From: JBMNGN01 sp050949865
GTDB taxonomy: Bacteria; Bacillota; Syntrophomonadia; Syntrophomonadales; Syntrophomonadaceae
Length of the DNA: 64,000 bases
NCBI GenBank assembly: GCA_050949865.1
Contig: JBMNGN010000005.1
Span: forward strand, 324,617 to 388,616
Reading direction: 5' to 3'
The first letter of the stretch is position 1; every line of letters begins with the position of its first letter. The position numbers were made by a program, and so were the translations under genes. The notes under the pieces were generated by a model, which had not been told where the DNA came from, did no database searches, and saw nothing but the letters and a program-made list of their open reading frames with translations. This document shows positions 1 through 8,528 of this stretch, one piece after another.

Positions 1-874
1 CTTTCTCCTTTTGCAGCTCAGTAATGATTTGGTCTTTTACCTCTTCAAAACTTAAGGAACGGGCGGGTTCTTTTTGACCGGCCTTAATAATATGGTATCC
101 AAACTCGGTTTTAACTGGCTGTTGAGTAGTTTCCCCGGCCTTCAGCAACAAGGCTGCATTTTTAAACTCTGGTACGTAACTGCTCTTATCATTTAATAAA
201 CCCAGGTTTCCTCCCTCGCTGGCACTGGGACAAAGCGAATGTTCCCTGGCTAATTCGGCAAAATCTTCCCCCTCCTTCAACTGCTTTAGCAAATCTTGGG
301 CTTCCTCTTCTGTCTTCACCACTATGTGGGATATCTGTATACTTTCAGGTCGAACAAATTTGTCAGCATTTTTATCGTAAAATTCTTTAGCTTGTGATTC
401 ATCTACAATAATCCCAGAAGTAACCTGCTGATACAACCTAGAGAATAATTGCTCGTTTTTCAGTTCTTCCCTTAAACTTTTTTCATCGTAGCCGGTCTTC
501 CTTAAAAAGTTCTCAAATCCATCCTTGTCCTGTTTTTCATAATACTCCTTTAAATTGCTAACCCCCGTATCCACTTCTGATTCGCTTACCGTTATACCAT
601 TCTTTTCAGTTTCCTGTACAATCAAGTACTGTAAAACCAGCTCATCAAAGGTTTGATCCTGGAGGGATTTAATAACTTCGCTGTCCTTCTTCTTGTCCAA
701 AGTAACTTGGTGTTTTGATTCATAACTGGTCTTAACAATATTGTAACGCTCCTCAAACTGCTTCTTGGTTATCTTTTCCCCGTTTACCTCTCCAATTACA
801 GTATTCTCTGCTGATTGACATCCCGATAGCAATAAGGCCAGTATAACCATTATCGGTAAGAATCTGCGCTTCAT
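1..874 (-). CDS. prsA: PrsA-like peptidyl-prolyl isomerase lipoprotein (3' end outside window)
   Basis: The reading frame opens at an ATG (872-874) behind an AAGGAGG site and runs without a stop to the left edge, so the C-terminus is missing. The start encodes MKRRFLPIMV, a hydrophobic stretch and a lipobox LLSGC, giving a predicted lipid-anchored Cys19. Next comes a SurA/PrsA-type N-terminal helical region (GEVNGEKITKKQFEERY), then from about residue 178 a parvulin domain (ISHIVVK, followed by DFAELAREHS and GGNLGLL). Parvulin foldases of this kind sit on the outer face of the membrane and help secreted proteins fold. The domain assignment is firm; the gene symbol is by family resemblance, since several paralogues can exist in one genome. 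Confidence 0.88.
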   Translation of the reverse strand, partial: MKRRFLPIMVILALLLSGCQSAENTVIGEVNGEKITKKQFEERYNIVKTSYESKHQVTLDKKKDSEVIKSLQDQTFDELVLQYLIVQETEKNGITVSESEVDTGVSNLKEYYEKQDKDGFENFLRKTGYDEKSLREELKNEQLFSRLYQQVTSGIIVDESQAKEFYDKNADKFVRPESIQISHIVVKTEEEAQDLLKQLKEGEDFAELAREHSLCPSASEGGNLGLLNDKSSYVPEFKNAALLLKAGETTQQPVKTEFGYHIIKAGQKEPARSLSFEEVKDQIITELQKEK

Positions 875-940
875 AAAAAACCTCCTTAAAAATCCCATGG
901 AACGATTATAACATATTTATTTCTACCCTATAAACAATAA

Positions 941-958
941 GGGAAGCCTGAGCTTCCC
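941..958 (-). terminator. Hairpin terminator downstream of the nfn genes
   Basis: A perfect 7-bp stem (GGGAAGC/GCTTCCC) with a 4-nt loop is followed, read leftward, by a T-rich stretch. It lies between the gdhA relic and prsA and probably ends transcripts coming from the nfn genes. A second palindrome, AGGGGTTTTAAAACCC, lies just upstream at about 978-994. Confidence 0.5.
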
Positions 959-984
959 CTGGGCTTTATAATTAGGAAGGGGTT

Positions 985-1300
985 TTAAAACCCTTTGGGC
1001 CATCATCGCATCTGCTACCTTTTTAAACCCGGCTATATAGCCCCTATTGCCAAATTACCCACCTAGCCGTATTCTTCGGCTGCTGCCTTGGACTTGTTAT
1101 ATATTGATCATAATATCCTTTAACTTGGCATCAACTTCCTCAAATGACTAGGAATAACGCCTACCGTTTTGTGATATTTCAAACCCCACCGGCGTTAGCC
1201 GCTTTCGCAGGGGCAAACAGGATGTTATGGACTTGAATTACCTGATTGTTCCAGGAGTTGATAACATATTAGCCCCTTCCCCGGCAGCAATAACCCCCAA
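985..1300 (-). pseudogene. gdhA: Decayed C-terminal fragment of glutamate dehydrogenase
   Basis: Reading leftward in three shifting frames gives recognisable GDH C-terminal blocks in the correct order: GVIAAGEGANMLSTPG, then HNILFAPAKAANAGGV, then EISQNGRRYS-stop-SFEEVDAKLKDIM, then KAAAEEYG, then IAGFKKVADAMMAQRV. Stop codons replace expected Trp and Tyr codons and at least three frame changes are needed. Only roughly the last 105 residues of a protein of about 450 remain. The fragment lies directly downstream of nfnB, whose stop is at 1316. Assignment rests on memory of the GDH consensus, but the run of ordered motifs makes chance unlikely. Confidence 0.85.
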
Positions 1301-1315
1301 AGGTCACTGGAAACC

Positions 1316-2716
1316 CTACATTTTCTGATTAGATAGATAATCATGAATTGCTTGGGCCGCTTTCTTGCCAGCACCCATAGCCAGAATTACTGTAGCCGCA
1401 CCGCTTACTACATCACCGCCTGCAAATACTGCTTTTTTGGCTGTAACACCATTGGCATCAGCGATGATATTACCATTTTTATTAACAGGCAAATCCGGAG
1501 TTGTTGAAGGGATTAATGGATTAGGACCCTGTCCAATGGCCATGATAACTGTATCAACCTGGATTTCAAACTCCGATCCCGGGATGGGCACCGGTCTTCT
1601 TCTACCTGAAGAATCCGGTTCCCCTAATTCATATTTTTGACAGATTATTGATTTAACTCGGCCGTTTTCATCACCTTTGATCTCTACTGGACTGGTGAGA
1701 AATTGAAATATAACCCCTTCTTCATAAGCATGTTCTACCTCTTCCCGCCTGGCCGGCATCTCTTTCTCCGACCTGCGGTATATTATCAATGACTCTTCTA
1801 CTCCGAGGCGAAGGGCTGTCCTGGCAGAATCCATAGCTACATTCCCCCCCCCTATAACGGCTACCCTTTTCCCTACATTTACAGGAGTAATATAATCGGG
1901 GAACTTATAGGCCTTCATTAAATTTACCCTGGTTAAGAACTCATTAGCCGAATATACTCCATTTAAATTTTCCCCTGGTATATCCATGAAATAGGGTAGT
2001 CCTGCCCCAGTTCCTATATATACAGCATCGTACCCATTATTTAATAATTCATCGACTGAATGCAGCTTACCTATAACACTGTTTACCTTTAGCTCCACAC
2101 CAAGCCTTTCAATATTCTCTATCTCCCTGGCTACTATATCTTTCGGCAATCTGAATTCGGGAATACCGTATACCAGCACCCCCCCTGCAACATGCAAGGC
2201 TTCAAACAATGTAACCTGGTAGCCCATTTTGGCTAAATCTGCTGCGCAGGTTAATCCTGAAGGACCAGAGCCGACTATGGCAACTTTTTGGTGCTTTTTG
2301 GCGATATCTTCTTTTTTGGCTTCCACATTTTTCAGTTCCCAATCGGCAGCAAAGCGCTCCAGCCTCCCTATGGCGACAGGTTCATTCTTTTTGCCCATTA
2401 TGCATAACTTCTCACACTGGCTTTCTTGAGGACATACCCGTCCGCAGATTGCGGGCAGGCTGTTTTTTTCTTTTATCTTGGCTGCAGCCTCTGCGAAGTT
2501 TTTTTCAGTTAGCAACATTATGAATCCTGGTATGTCAACCCCTACGGGGCAACCTTCAACGCATTTAGGTTTTTTACATTGCAAACACCTGGCTGCCTCT
2601 AGCAATACCAGTTCTTCAGTGTATCCCAGGGCTACTTCTTCAAAGACTCGTTTTCTTTGGTTAGGATCTAAAACCGGCATACTGTATTTGGTTTTAACTA
2701 TTTCTTTTGGTGGCAT
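1316..2716 (-). CDS. nfnB: NADPH-producing NfnB / glutamate synthase small-chain homologue
   Basis: This is a 466-residue flavoprotein of the GltD/NfnB family. The N-terminus carries Cys clusters for [4Fe-4S] centres (CLQCKKPKCVEGCP near residues 44-57 and CGRVCPQESQCEKLC near 91-105). A first dinucleotide fold (VAIVGSGPSGLTCA near 145) binds FAD and a second (VAVIGGGNVAMDSA near 288) binds NADP(H). No large glutamate synthase subunit is nearby; instead its start overlaps the end of an NfnA-type gene by 19 nt. That pairing indicates the electron-bifurcating NADH-dependent reduced ferredoxin:NADP+ oxidoreductase NfnAB rather than glutamate synthesis. The complex is cytoplasmic. Confidence 0.88.
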   Translation of the reverse strand: MPPKEIVKTKYSMPVLDPNQRKRVFEEVALGYTEELVLLEAARCLQCKKPKCVEGCPVGVDIPGFIMLLTEKNFAEAAAKIKEKNSLPAICGRVCPQESQCEKLCIMGKKNEPVAIGRLERFAADWELKNVEAKKEDIAKKHQKVAIVGSGPSGLTCAADLAKMGYQVTLFEALHVAGGVLVYGIPEFRLPKDIVAREIENIERLGVELKVNSVIGKLHSVDELLNNGYDAVYIGTGAGLPYFMDIPGENLNGVYSANEFLTRVNLMKAYKFPDYITPVNVGKRVAVIGGGNVAMDSARTALRLGVEESLIIYRRSEKEMPARREEVEHAYEEGVIFQFLTSPVEIKGDENGRVKSIICQKYELGEPDSSGRRRPVPIPGSEFEIQVDTVIMAIGQGPNPLIPSTTPDLPVNKNGNIIADANGVTAKKAVFAGGDVVSGAATVILAMGAGKKAAQAIHDYLSNQKM

Positions 2717-3552
2717 GAGCCTTCACCTCCCTGATTACAGCCTATCATGCTTAAAGCTATTCGTTCCTCAGCCTCAAACATCCTCGCTCTTTTCTTGGCA
2801 TTCTCCCAATCAACCAAGTGGCCGTCGAATTCCGGCCCATCAACACAGGCGAATTTACGCTCATTACCAACTTGCACTCTACAGGCCCCGCACATACCGG
2901 TTCCATCCAGCATAATCGGGTTCAGGCTGACGATAGTCTTGATTCCTGAACTGCGGGTTACGGCACAAACCGACTCCATCATGACCAAAGGACCAATCGC
3001 CACCACTAGATCTACCTTTTCACTATCCAGGATTCTCTTTAGGGGATTGATAACCAATCCCCTTTCTCCGTAACTTCCATCATCGGTGGTTACCATCGTG
3101 GTTTCGCTAACCTCCCTGATCTTTTGTTCCAGGATAAGGTAATCAGCTGAACGGGCTCCGATAATTGATAAAATCCTATTACCTGTATCATACAGAGCTT
3201 TAGTTATTGGATATAGAGGAGCAACACCCACACCGCCGCCCACACATACTACAGTTCCGTATTGGCGAATTTCAGACGGGACTCCCAGGGGTCCGACAAA
3301 ATCCAGAAGATAATCGCCCTGCTGGAGTTTGCCCAGATCAGCTGTGGATCTGCCTACTTCCTGAAATATGATGGTTATTAATCCATCATCTCGATTAAAG
3401 TCTGCTATAGTTAAGGGAATTCTCTCCGCTTTTTCACTTTGCCTTACTATAACAAACTGCCCAGGCTGAGCTTTCTTAGCAATCTCTGGTGCTTCAACCT
3501 TGAATTCCTTGATATTCCGAGCTAGAACCTGCCTGTCTTTAATTAAATACAT
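2698..3552 (-). CDS. nfnA: NfnA, ferredoxin-NADP reductase-like [2Fe-2S] subunit
   Basis: The open frame extends to 3618, but the start chosen is the ATG at 3552 (MYLIKDRQVLARNIKEF), which has a GGGGGGAG ribosome site close in front; the protein is then 284 residues. It shows an FAD-binding barrel (GQFVIVRQSEKAERIPLTI), a NAD-binding half (VVCVGGGVGVAPLYP) and a C-terminal [2Fe-2S] motif (GMCGACRV, then a fourth Cys in FACVDGPEFDGH). This is the layout of dihydroorotate dehydrogenase electron-transfer subunits and of NfnA. Overlap with nfnB implies translational coupling. Its partner's lack of a GltB neighbour favours Nfn. Confidence 0.88.
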   Translation of the reverse strand: MYLIKDRQVLARNIKEFKVEAPEIAKKAQPGQFVIVRQSEKAERIPLTIADFNRDDGLITIIFQEVGRSTADLGKLQQGDYLLDFVGPLGVPSEIRQYGTVVCVGGGVGVAPLYPITKALYDTGNRILSIIGARSADYLILEQKIREVSETTMVTTDDGSYGERGLVINPLKRILDSEKVDLVVAIGPLVMMESVCAVTRSSGIKTIVSLNPIMLDGTGMCGACRVQVGNERKFACVDGPEFDGHLVDWENAKKRARMFEAEERIALSMIGCNQGGEGSCHQKK

Positions 3553-3610
3553 AATCTCCCCCCAACCGTTTCCATCCTTATTTTTTCTCTTTATCCATAA
3601 TACTACCACA

Positions 3611-3949
3611 TCAATCATCCATAGCCAATTGCAACGTGTCCTCGATAATCTTGTAGATATCGTTTAACATTTCCGTAAGCCGGGCTTCATAATCAAAATA
3701 GTCTTTGGCCTCTGCTTTCTGGCTTAGCTTGGCAAATTCCAGGGTAATTTCACCAATTCCAGGTGATGGTTCTTTACCTAATATGTATGCCTGGTTTAAT
3801 TCAAATTGCTTTTGGCGCAATTCAAGTATCCTATCCTTAAGTTCGGGGGTTTTATCCAGTTCCTTTTTAGCGGCAACATAATCTTGGTAAACCGGGTGGG
3901 CTGCTATGGCGCGGGCTAGTTCCCGAGCTTTATCATACGGGTTAGACAC
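3611..3949 (-). CDS. YlbF/YmcA-family small helical protein
   Basis: This 112-residue protein starts with GTG at 3949 behind a GGAAG site. It is almost entirely helical and charged (ELARAIAAHPVYQDYVAAKKEL), the pattern of the YlbF/YmcA (DUF964) family. In Bacillus the YlbF-YmcA-YaaT proteins form an Fe-S complex that influences RNase Y; whether that applies here is unknown. It lies about 60 nt upstream of nfnA on the same strand and may be cotranscribed. No catalytic motif is visible. Confidence 0.72.
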   Translation of the reverse strand: MSNPYDKARELARAIAAHPVYQDYVAAKKELDKTPELKDRILELRQKQFELNQAYILGKEPSPGIGEITLEFAKLSQKAEAKDYFDYEARLTEMLNDIYKIIEDTLQLAMDD

Positions 3950-4417
3950 TATATGCTCACTTCCTTTCTCATTTATAAACTAACAATTATTCTCTACCCA
4001 GTCAATTAATGGCCGGAATATTCACGTTTACCGGTAAATCCCGCCTAACATGTTCCCATTTTGTTAAGTTATTATCCCCTGCTTGTTTCATCCTAATTGT
4101 CACCTGCATTAACGTTTTTCCGGCCTGATTAGTGTTTCGCCCGGCAGTTGCTATAAATACCTGTCTGCATGCTCATAGCCTAATATGCTGCTATATACCT
4201 ATTTTACGAGGATATCAGCTTATTTATATATAATGGTAGCACCTGTTATTGTGATAACAATAACAAAAGACCAATCCTATGCCTGACTTTATACGAAGCA
4301 AGTATTATATAGTGCAAATTGGAACAAGCGAATTGTAACCGTTCTTCACAAGTATTAAAATAAATATAGGATTATTAGTATTTACGGACGGTTTAACTAA
4401 AGAAGGGAGGAGGTAAC
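3950..4417. other. Intergenic region with an operator-like palindrome
   Basis: No convincing gene is visible on either strand. The stretch is AT-rich and contains the inverted repeat listed at 4245-4264 and a TATAAT-like hexamer at 4229-4234 without a good -35 partner. Confidence 0.5.
4245..4264. promoter_or_regulatory. Perfect 8-bp inverted repeat (possible operator)
   Basis: GTTATTGT and ACAATAAC are separated by GATA, giving a 20-bp near-palindrome about 150 nt upstream of a ribbon-helix-helix gene. Proteins of that family usually bind short palindromes near their own promoter, so autoregulation is a reasonable inference, but the distance is long and no -35/-10 pair overlaps it. Confidence 0.35.
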
Positions 4418-4603
4418 ATGAAGTACATCTCAGTAGTAGTTCCGGAAGAAGTTGATCGTGAATTAAGATTTGCCTGTGCGGATCAATCGATTACTAAATC
4501 CAGATTAGTGCGCAAACTGATCGAGGATTATCTTCAAGAGTGGCGAGTTCGGCTTGAAGAAAAAGGGATTCAAATAATTCTGGAAGAAGAGAAAAATCGT
4601 TAG
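4418..4603 (+). CDS. Small ribbon-helix-helix-like DNA-binding protein
   Basis: This 61-residue protein begins at an ATG placed nicely behind GGGAGGAGG. A short beta strand (YISVVVPEEVDREL) is followed by two helices (KSRLVRKLIEDYLQEW), the usual arrangement of ribbon-helix-helix (CopG/MetJ/Arc) repressors, which bind DNA as dimers through the N-terminal strand. The C-terminus (VRLEEKGIQIILEEEKNR) is a charged tail. A strong terminator follows directly, so it is probably monocistronic. No toxin gene is adjacent, so an antitoxin role is not supported. Confidence 0.7.
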   Translation: MKYISVVVPEEVDRELRFACADQSITKSRLVRKLIEDYLQEWRVRLEEKGIQIILEEEKNR

Positions 4604-4616
4604 TTAACGGGCATTC

Positions 4617-4654
4617 AACCCAGGGCTGGCAAAGCAGCCTGGGTTCTTTTTTTT
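4617..4654 (+). terminator. Rho-independent terminator
   Basis: Complementary arms AACCCAGG and CCTGGGTT with an internal GCTG/CAGC stem form a strong hairpin that is followed by an eight-T tract at 4647-4654. It ends the ribbon-helix-helix gene. Confidence 0.85.
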
Positions 4655-4826
4655 CTGCGGGCTTTGTTCCTTCCTCTCCGCCTTTCTATCCCATCACCAT
4701 TATTTAATAAAATTTTAGCTGCTGTTATATATTATCTTCACATATTCACATCTTATTGTGGTATAATGTTATTAGCCTAATATGTTGTTGTGATGTTATG
4801 TTTGCTCTCTATAAGGGGGGAATTGG

Positions 4827-4925
4827 GTGAGCGGATTTTTAGCAGCACTGGCCATTTTCATAACCCTGCTGAGTGGCACTCTGAGCACTCTGTATGTTTT
4901 TAAGCGAATTTTTCTTGAATTTTAA
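4827..4925 (+). CDS. Putative 32-residue single-span membrane protein
   Basis: A GTG start at 4827 follows AAGGGGGG with 8 nt spacing, and the frame runs 32 codons to TAA. The product (VSGFLAALAIFITLLSGTL, then STLYVFKRIFLEF) has one hydrophobic helix and a short positively charged tail. It ends 44 nt before the next small membrane protein, so the two probably share a transcript; a TATAAT-like box lies at about 4762. Function is unknown. It could be a membrane microprotein working with its neighbour. Confidence 0.5.
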   Translation: MSGFLAALAIFITLLSGTLSTLYVFKRIFLEF

Positions 4926-4969
4926 ACCGTGTGAAAGAGGCTAAGAAAGCGAGAAGGAGGAGGAGTAAT

Positions 4970-5215
4970 ATGACAGAACTTCAACAGACCTTTTTGTTTT
5001 ATACTGCCATATATTTTGTGATTAAAGGCGGTTTGTATGTAGCTCTATACGTAGCAACACTAGTAGTTGAACGGGAAGCACGTTTGCGGCATAAAAGACT
5101 TAAACTATACCTGAATAAAAAGAGAAGCCTGGAACAAGAAAGATGGAAAGTAGCTTACCAGTTATATGAAAAACAAAACCAGTTTAATCCCAGTGAGTTT
5201 TCAAGAGCCAGTTAA
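4970..5215 (+). CDS. Small membrane-anchored hypothetical protein
   Basis: A GTG-initiated frame opens at 4931, but the ATG at 4970 sits behind GGAGGAGGAG and is preferred, giving 81 residues. A hydrophobic helix (FLFYTAIYFVIKGGLYVAL) is followed by a strongly basic amphipathic region (REARLRHKRLKLYLNKKR). This looks like a single-span protein with a cytoplasmic basic tail. I do not recognise the family. It pairs with the 32-residue gene upstream and is closed by a strong terminator. Confidence 0.6.
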   Translation: MTELQQTFLFYTAIYFVIKGGLYVALYVATLVVEREARLRHKRLKLYLNKKRSLEQERWKVAYQLYEKQNQFNPSEFSRAS

Positions 5216-5216
5216 A

Positions 5217-5240
5217 AACCGGGGAACCCCGGTTTTTTTT
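5217..5240 (+). terminator. Rho-independent terminator
   Basis: AACCGGGG/CCCCGGTT forms a tight GC-rich hairpin followed by eight T at 5233-5240. It ends the small membrane-protein operon; the convergent exchanger gene finishes about 50 nt further on. Confidence 0.85.
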
Positions 5241-5292
5241 ACTCTGCCATAACAGAAAGCCAGTCCTGCTCCAGTTCCCATAGAAGCCTTTA

Positions 5293-6294
5293 CTAGCTAA
5301 TAATACCCTTAACAACCAACAGAATAAATAACAGGTATAAAGCTCCTCCGGCCATTAATATTCCAGCAGTAATATGCTTCCTGATTCTAAGCTGGTAAAA
5401 TATCAGTCCCGCCGACATTAAGGCGATAATTCCGGATAAAAACGCTCCCGTTGTCAGGTGCCAATCAGTCAGGAAAATACCTAATGCCGGTATTAATGAG
5501 CTTTGAAATACCATAGCCCCGGTTATGTTTCCTAAGGCCAGGGTATCTTTTTCTCTAGATATCCAGATTATGCTATTAAACTTTTCCGGTAACTCAGTAG
5601 CAATGGGTGTAATTATTATAGCCAGGATGAAAGCGGGCACCATAAACATGGAAGCCACCTCTTTGATGGAATTAACAAACATATTGGCGCCTATTACTAT
5701 AATCCCAAGAGCAACCATAACCTGCAAAATAACCAGAGACAACCTGGCCCTCTTGCGGTCAAAATAGCAGCTGGGAATATCATATTCTGACTCAACCCGT
5801 TCTTCTTTCATTAATATGATTACATACCATAGATAAGAAATAACTATGAGTATCCCAATCAATATCTTTACCAACCGTAAGCTGGATGGAATAAAACCAG
5901 TTAAAATAGCTGTTAAATAAATAATAATGAAGAAACATAAATCTCTTGATACGGTTGTATAGTCAGCTGCTATTTTCTTTCCATGCTTTCTTCTCTGTTT
6001 AAAAATCATTACGGAGGCGCCGGTAATAAACATAGCCAGAGTGGAAAGCATCAAAGGTGCCCCGAGTATTGCACCTATCCCTATATCATGCCCTTCTTGA
6101 CCATGGCCAAATATGATGGCTATGACTGGGATTAAGGTCTCTGGCAGGGCGGTTCCTACGGCGGCTAAGACACTCCCCACTGCGCCCTCTGAAAGTTCCA
6201 GCCTTTTCCCCAGCCATTCAATGCCATTAACAAAAATTTCCGCACCAGCCAATATAATACCAAGACTAACTATTAAAATAATAATACTTGTCAT
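5293..6294 (-). CDS. Calcium/sodium:cation antiporter (CaCA family)
   Basis: This 333-residue polytopic membrane protein contains the two alpha-repeats typical of the CaCA superfamily: GSVLAAVGTALPETLIP near residue 40 and AIIITPIATELPEKFNSI near 226, each with the conserved acidic residue used for cation binding. About ten hydrophobic segments are visible, separated by a basic cytoplasmic loop (KQRRKHGKKIAADY). The family exchanges Ca2+ or other cations for Na+ or H+. The ion specificity cannot be read from the sequence. It lies 10 nt after the PHP gene, in the same direction. Confidence 0.85.
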   Translation of the reverse strand: MTSIIILIVSLGIILAGAEIFVNGIEWLGKRLELSEGAVGSVLAAVGTALPETLIPVIAIIFGHGQEGHDIGIGAILGAPLMLSTLAMFITGASVMIFKQRRKHGKKIAADYTTVSRDLCFFIIIYLTAILTGFIPSSLRLVKILIGILIVISYLWYVIILMKEERVESEYDIPSCYFDRKRARLSLVILQVMVALGIIVIGANMFVNSIKEVASMFMVPAFILAIIITPIATELPEKFNSIIWISREKDTLALGNITGAMVFQSSLIPALGIFLTDWHLTTGAFLSGIIALMSAGLIFYQLRIRKHITAGILMAGGALYLLFILLVVKGIIS

Positions 6295-6304
6295 TCTTCG
6301 TCCT

Positions 6305-7078
6305 CTATAACATATTTATCGGAACCAATTGTAATTTTCTGCCTTTAAAGGTGCAAAAATGTCTAAAACCTAGCTGCCGGGCCAGCAGCATATTCTCCCG
6401 CACCTGTTCTCCCAAATTCTGGGGGTCATGGGCATCTGAACCAAAAGTAATCAAAACCTTTAAATCAAAGGCCTGTCTTAATACCTTCAGGGATGGATAA
6501 GTTTCCCCAACGGGCTTTCTAAGCCCTGAACTGTTAATTTCCATCACCAGACCGTTTGCCCGTATACTGTTCAATACCGGTACAATATAATCCAAACTGT
6601 TTTTTTTAACCGGTCTATGCCCCCACTTCTTAATCAGATCTATATGGCCAATTATATCAAATAACCTGGACTTAACCGCCAGGTTGACTGTGGAAAAGTA
6701 AGCCTTATAAATATCATCGATATCCGCACCTTCAAATCGGTCCTTATAATCCGGATGATCGAAAGCCCACCCGTTCAAAAAATGTACGGAGCCAATAATA
6801 AAATCATAGGGCTTAGCATTAATCTTGTCCCTGATAATAGATTCCTGCCCCGGTATATAATCTATTTCCAGGCCGATTCTAATCTGGATTTCGTTATACT
6901 CCTGGCGCAGTTGTTTTATTAAATCGAAATCAATTAACGATGCATGTTCTTCATGTTCCGCAAAACCAATTTCTTTAATTCCCTTCATCAAAGCATTATC
7001 CAGATACCTGTGTATCCACTCATAACTGTATTTATACTCGCCATGGGCTAATCCATGGACGTGATAATCAACTAACAT
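6305..7078 (-). CDS. PHP-domain phosphoesterase, histidinol-phosphatase type
   Basis: The 257-residue protein opens with the PHP metal motif DYHVHG and continues with EIGFAEHEEHA, a conserved Glu in IGLEIDYIPGQE, SVHFLNG, IIGHIDLIKKWG and the C-terminal FGSDAHDP. These are the conserved motifs of the HisK-like PHP family, which hydrolyse phosphomonoesters with bound metal ions. Histidinol phosphate is the usual substrate, but no his genes are nearby, so it could act on another phosphoester. It is probably cotranscribed with the exchanger downstream (10-nt gap). Confidence 0.8.
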   Translation of the reverse strand: MLVDYHVHGLAHGEYKYSYEWIHRYLDNALMKGIKEIGFAEHEEHASLIDFDLIKQLRQEYNEIQIRIGLEIDYIPGQESIIRDKINAKPYDFIIGSVHFLNGWAFDHPDYKDRFEGADIDDIYKAYFSTVNLAVKSRLFDIIGHIDLIKKWGHRPVKKNSLDYIVPVLNSIRANGLVMEINSSGLRKPVGETYPSLKVLRQAFDLKVLITFGSDAHDPQNLGEQVRENMLLARQLGFRHFCTFKGRKLQLVPINML

Positions 7079-7224
7079 ATCTTTCCCTCACCATCCTATA
7101 ATATTTAATCATTTCTTGGTTAAGAAGACAATGCAGAAGAATAAAACGATTGCAATAACTCCCTATATAGACTAAAATTTAGGCACTACTCAAGTTTTAT
7201 GTAAGGAGGAAACATAAATCTATA

Positions 7225-8520
7225 ATGGCGAGAATTATTCCATTTAAGGGTCTCCGTTATAATCAAAAAAAGGTCGGAAGCCTGGCTTCCGTGGTAACCC
7301 CCCCCTACGATATTATTGATGAAGTGTCCCAGGCCAGGTATTATGCCGAAAACCCAGTTAATATCATAAGATTAGAGCTAGGGCTTGAATTTCCCCAGGA
7401 CAATGCTAATAATAACCGGTATACCCGTTCGGCACACTACCTGGAGAAATGGATTGAAGACGAAACCCTGGTCTATGAAGAACGACCTGCTATATACGTG
7501 TATCAACAGGAGTTTTATCATTTAGGTTTTACCCGGATCCGTACCGGATTTATCTGCGGCTTAAAAGTTGAACCTTATGAAAAGGGAAATATCTTACCTC
7601 ATGAGGATACCCTTTCCAAAGCTAAAACCGACCGGCTTCATCTGCTTAGATCAACTAAGTGTAATTTTAGCCCTATTTTTGGTCTTTATTCCGATGAAAA
7701 TCGGCAGATTGAATCAATTATGGCCGATTATATTAAAGACAGAAAGCCCGAAATTAAAATTACAGATGAGGATAATGAAATCCACCGGGTCTGGGTCATA
7801 GACCAGGCGGATACCATTAAGAAGATAATGGAGTTCATGTCAACTAAACAGGTATTTATAGCTGATGGCCACCACCGGTATGAAACCTCCCTGGAATATG
7901 CAAAAGAGATGAAGGAACAAAGGTACGAGAATCATGACTATGTTATGGCCACCTTGGTTAATCTTTACAATGATGGATTAGTTATTCTCCCCACCCATAG
8001 GGTGGTTGGAAGCCTTGCCAAATTCCATTCCTCCGATTTTATCAAACAGCTCGCCGCGGACTTTTATCTGGAGGCTTGGGCCGATAAACAAGACCGCGAG
8101 GGATTCCTGCTGGAATTGGGAAAACGGGGTCAGGATAATCACGTTATTGGCATGTATCTTGATGGAAAATTGTATTTTTTAACCTTAAAGAATTTTAGCC
8201 AGGCAAGTTCTTTGCTTCCCCAGGACAAATCCCATTTTTGGAAGAAACTGGATGTTACCCTGCTGGATATCTTCATCCTGGACAGATTACTAGGTATTGG
8301 GGAGACGGAACGCCGTAAACAGGAAAACCTTTCCTATAGCCGCAGTATAAACTGGGTTATGGAGCAGGTAGACAATCAACAATACCAGATCGGGTTTTTG
8401 TTAAATCCGACCCCGGTAGATGATATCGTCAATGTAGCTAAAGCTGGAGACAAAATGCCGCAAAAATCTACTTACTTTTATCCCAAGCTATTAACCGGAC
8501 TGGTTATCAACCACCTGTAG
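7225..8520 (+). CDS. DUF1015-family protein
   Basis: The 431-residue product begins IIPFKGLRYN and contains VTPPYDII, ILPHEDTLSKAKTDRL and FIADGHHRYETSLEY, all hallmarks of the DUF1015 family. The family is widespread in anaerobes and often lies near serine or glycerate metabolism genes; its biochemical function is not established. The best AGGAGG lies about 15 nt before the ATG, longer than usual, so translation may be weak or the start may differ slightly. It is alone on its strand. Confidence 0.85.
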   Translation: MARIIPFKGLRYNQKKVGSLASVVTPPYDIIDEVSQARYYAENPVNIIRLELGLEFPQDNANNNRYTRSAHYLEKWIEDETLVYEERPAIYVYQQEFYHLGFTRIRTGFICGLKVEPYEKGNILPHEDTLSKAKTDRLHLLRSTKCNFSPIFGLYSDENRQIESIMADYIKDRKPEIKITDEDNEIHRVWVIDQADTIKKIMEFMSTKQVFIADGHHRYETSLEYAKEMKEQRYENHDYVMATLVNLYNDGLVILPTHRVVGSLAKFHSSDFIKQLAADFYLEAWADKQDREGFLLELGKRGQDNHVIGMYLDGKLYFLTLKNFSQASSLLPQDKSHFWKKLDVTLLDIFILDRLLGIGETERRKQENLSYSRSINWVMEQVDNQQYQIGFLLNPTPVDDIVNVAKAGDKMPQKSTYFYPKLLTGLVINHL

Positions 8521-8528
8521 AAGAAAAA

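Noticed and set aside
1316..2716. Glutamate synthase (GltD) as the function of the nfnB-like gene
   Set aside because: No large GltB subunit is nearby and the overlapping partner is an NfnA-type reductase, so the Nfn complex is the better reading.
2478..2915. Rightward 145-codon frame antisense to nfnB/nfnA
   Set aside because: It lies opposite two clearly identified coding regions, has no ribosome site and no recognisable protein.
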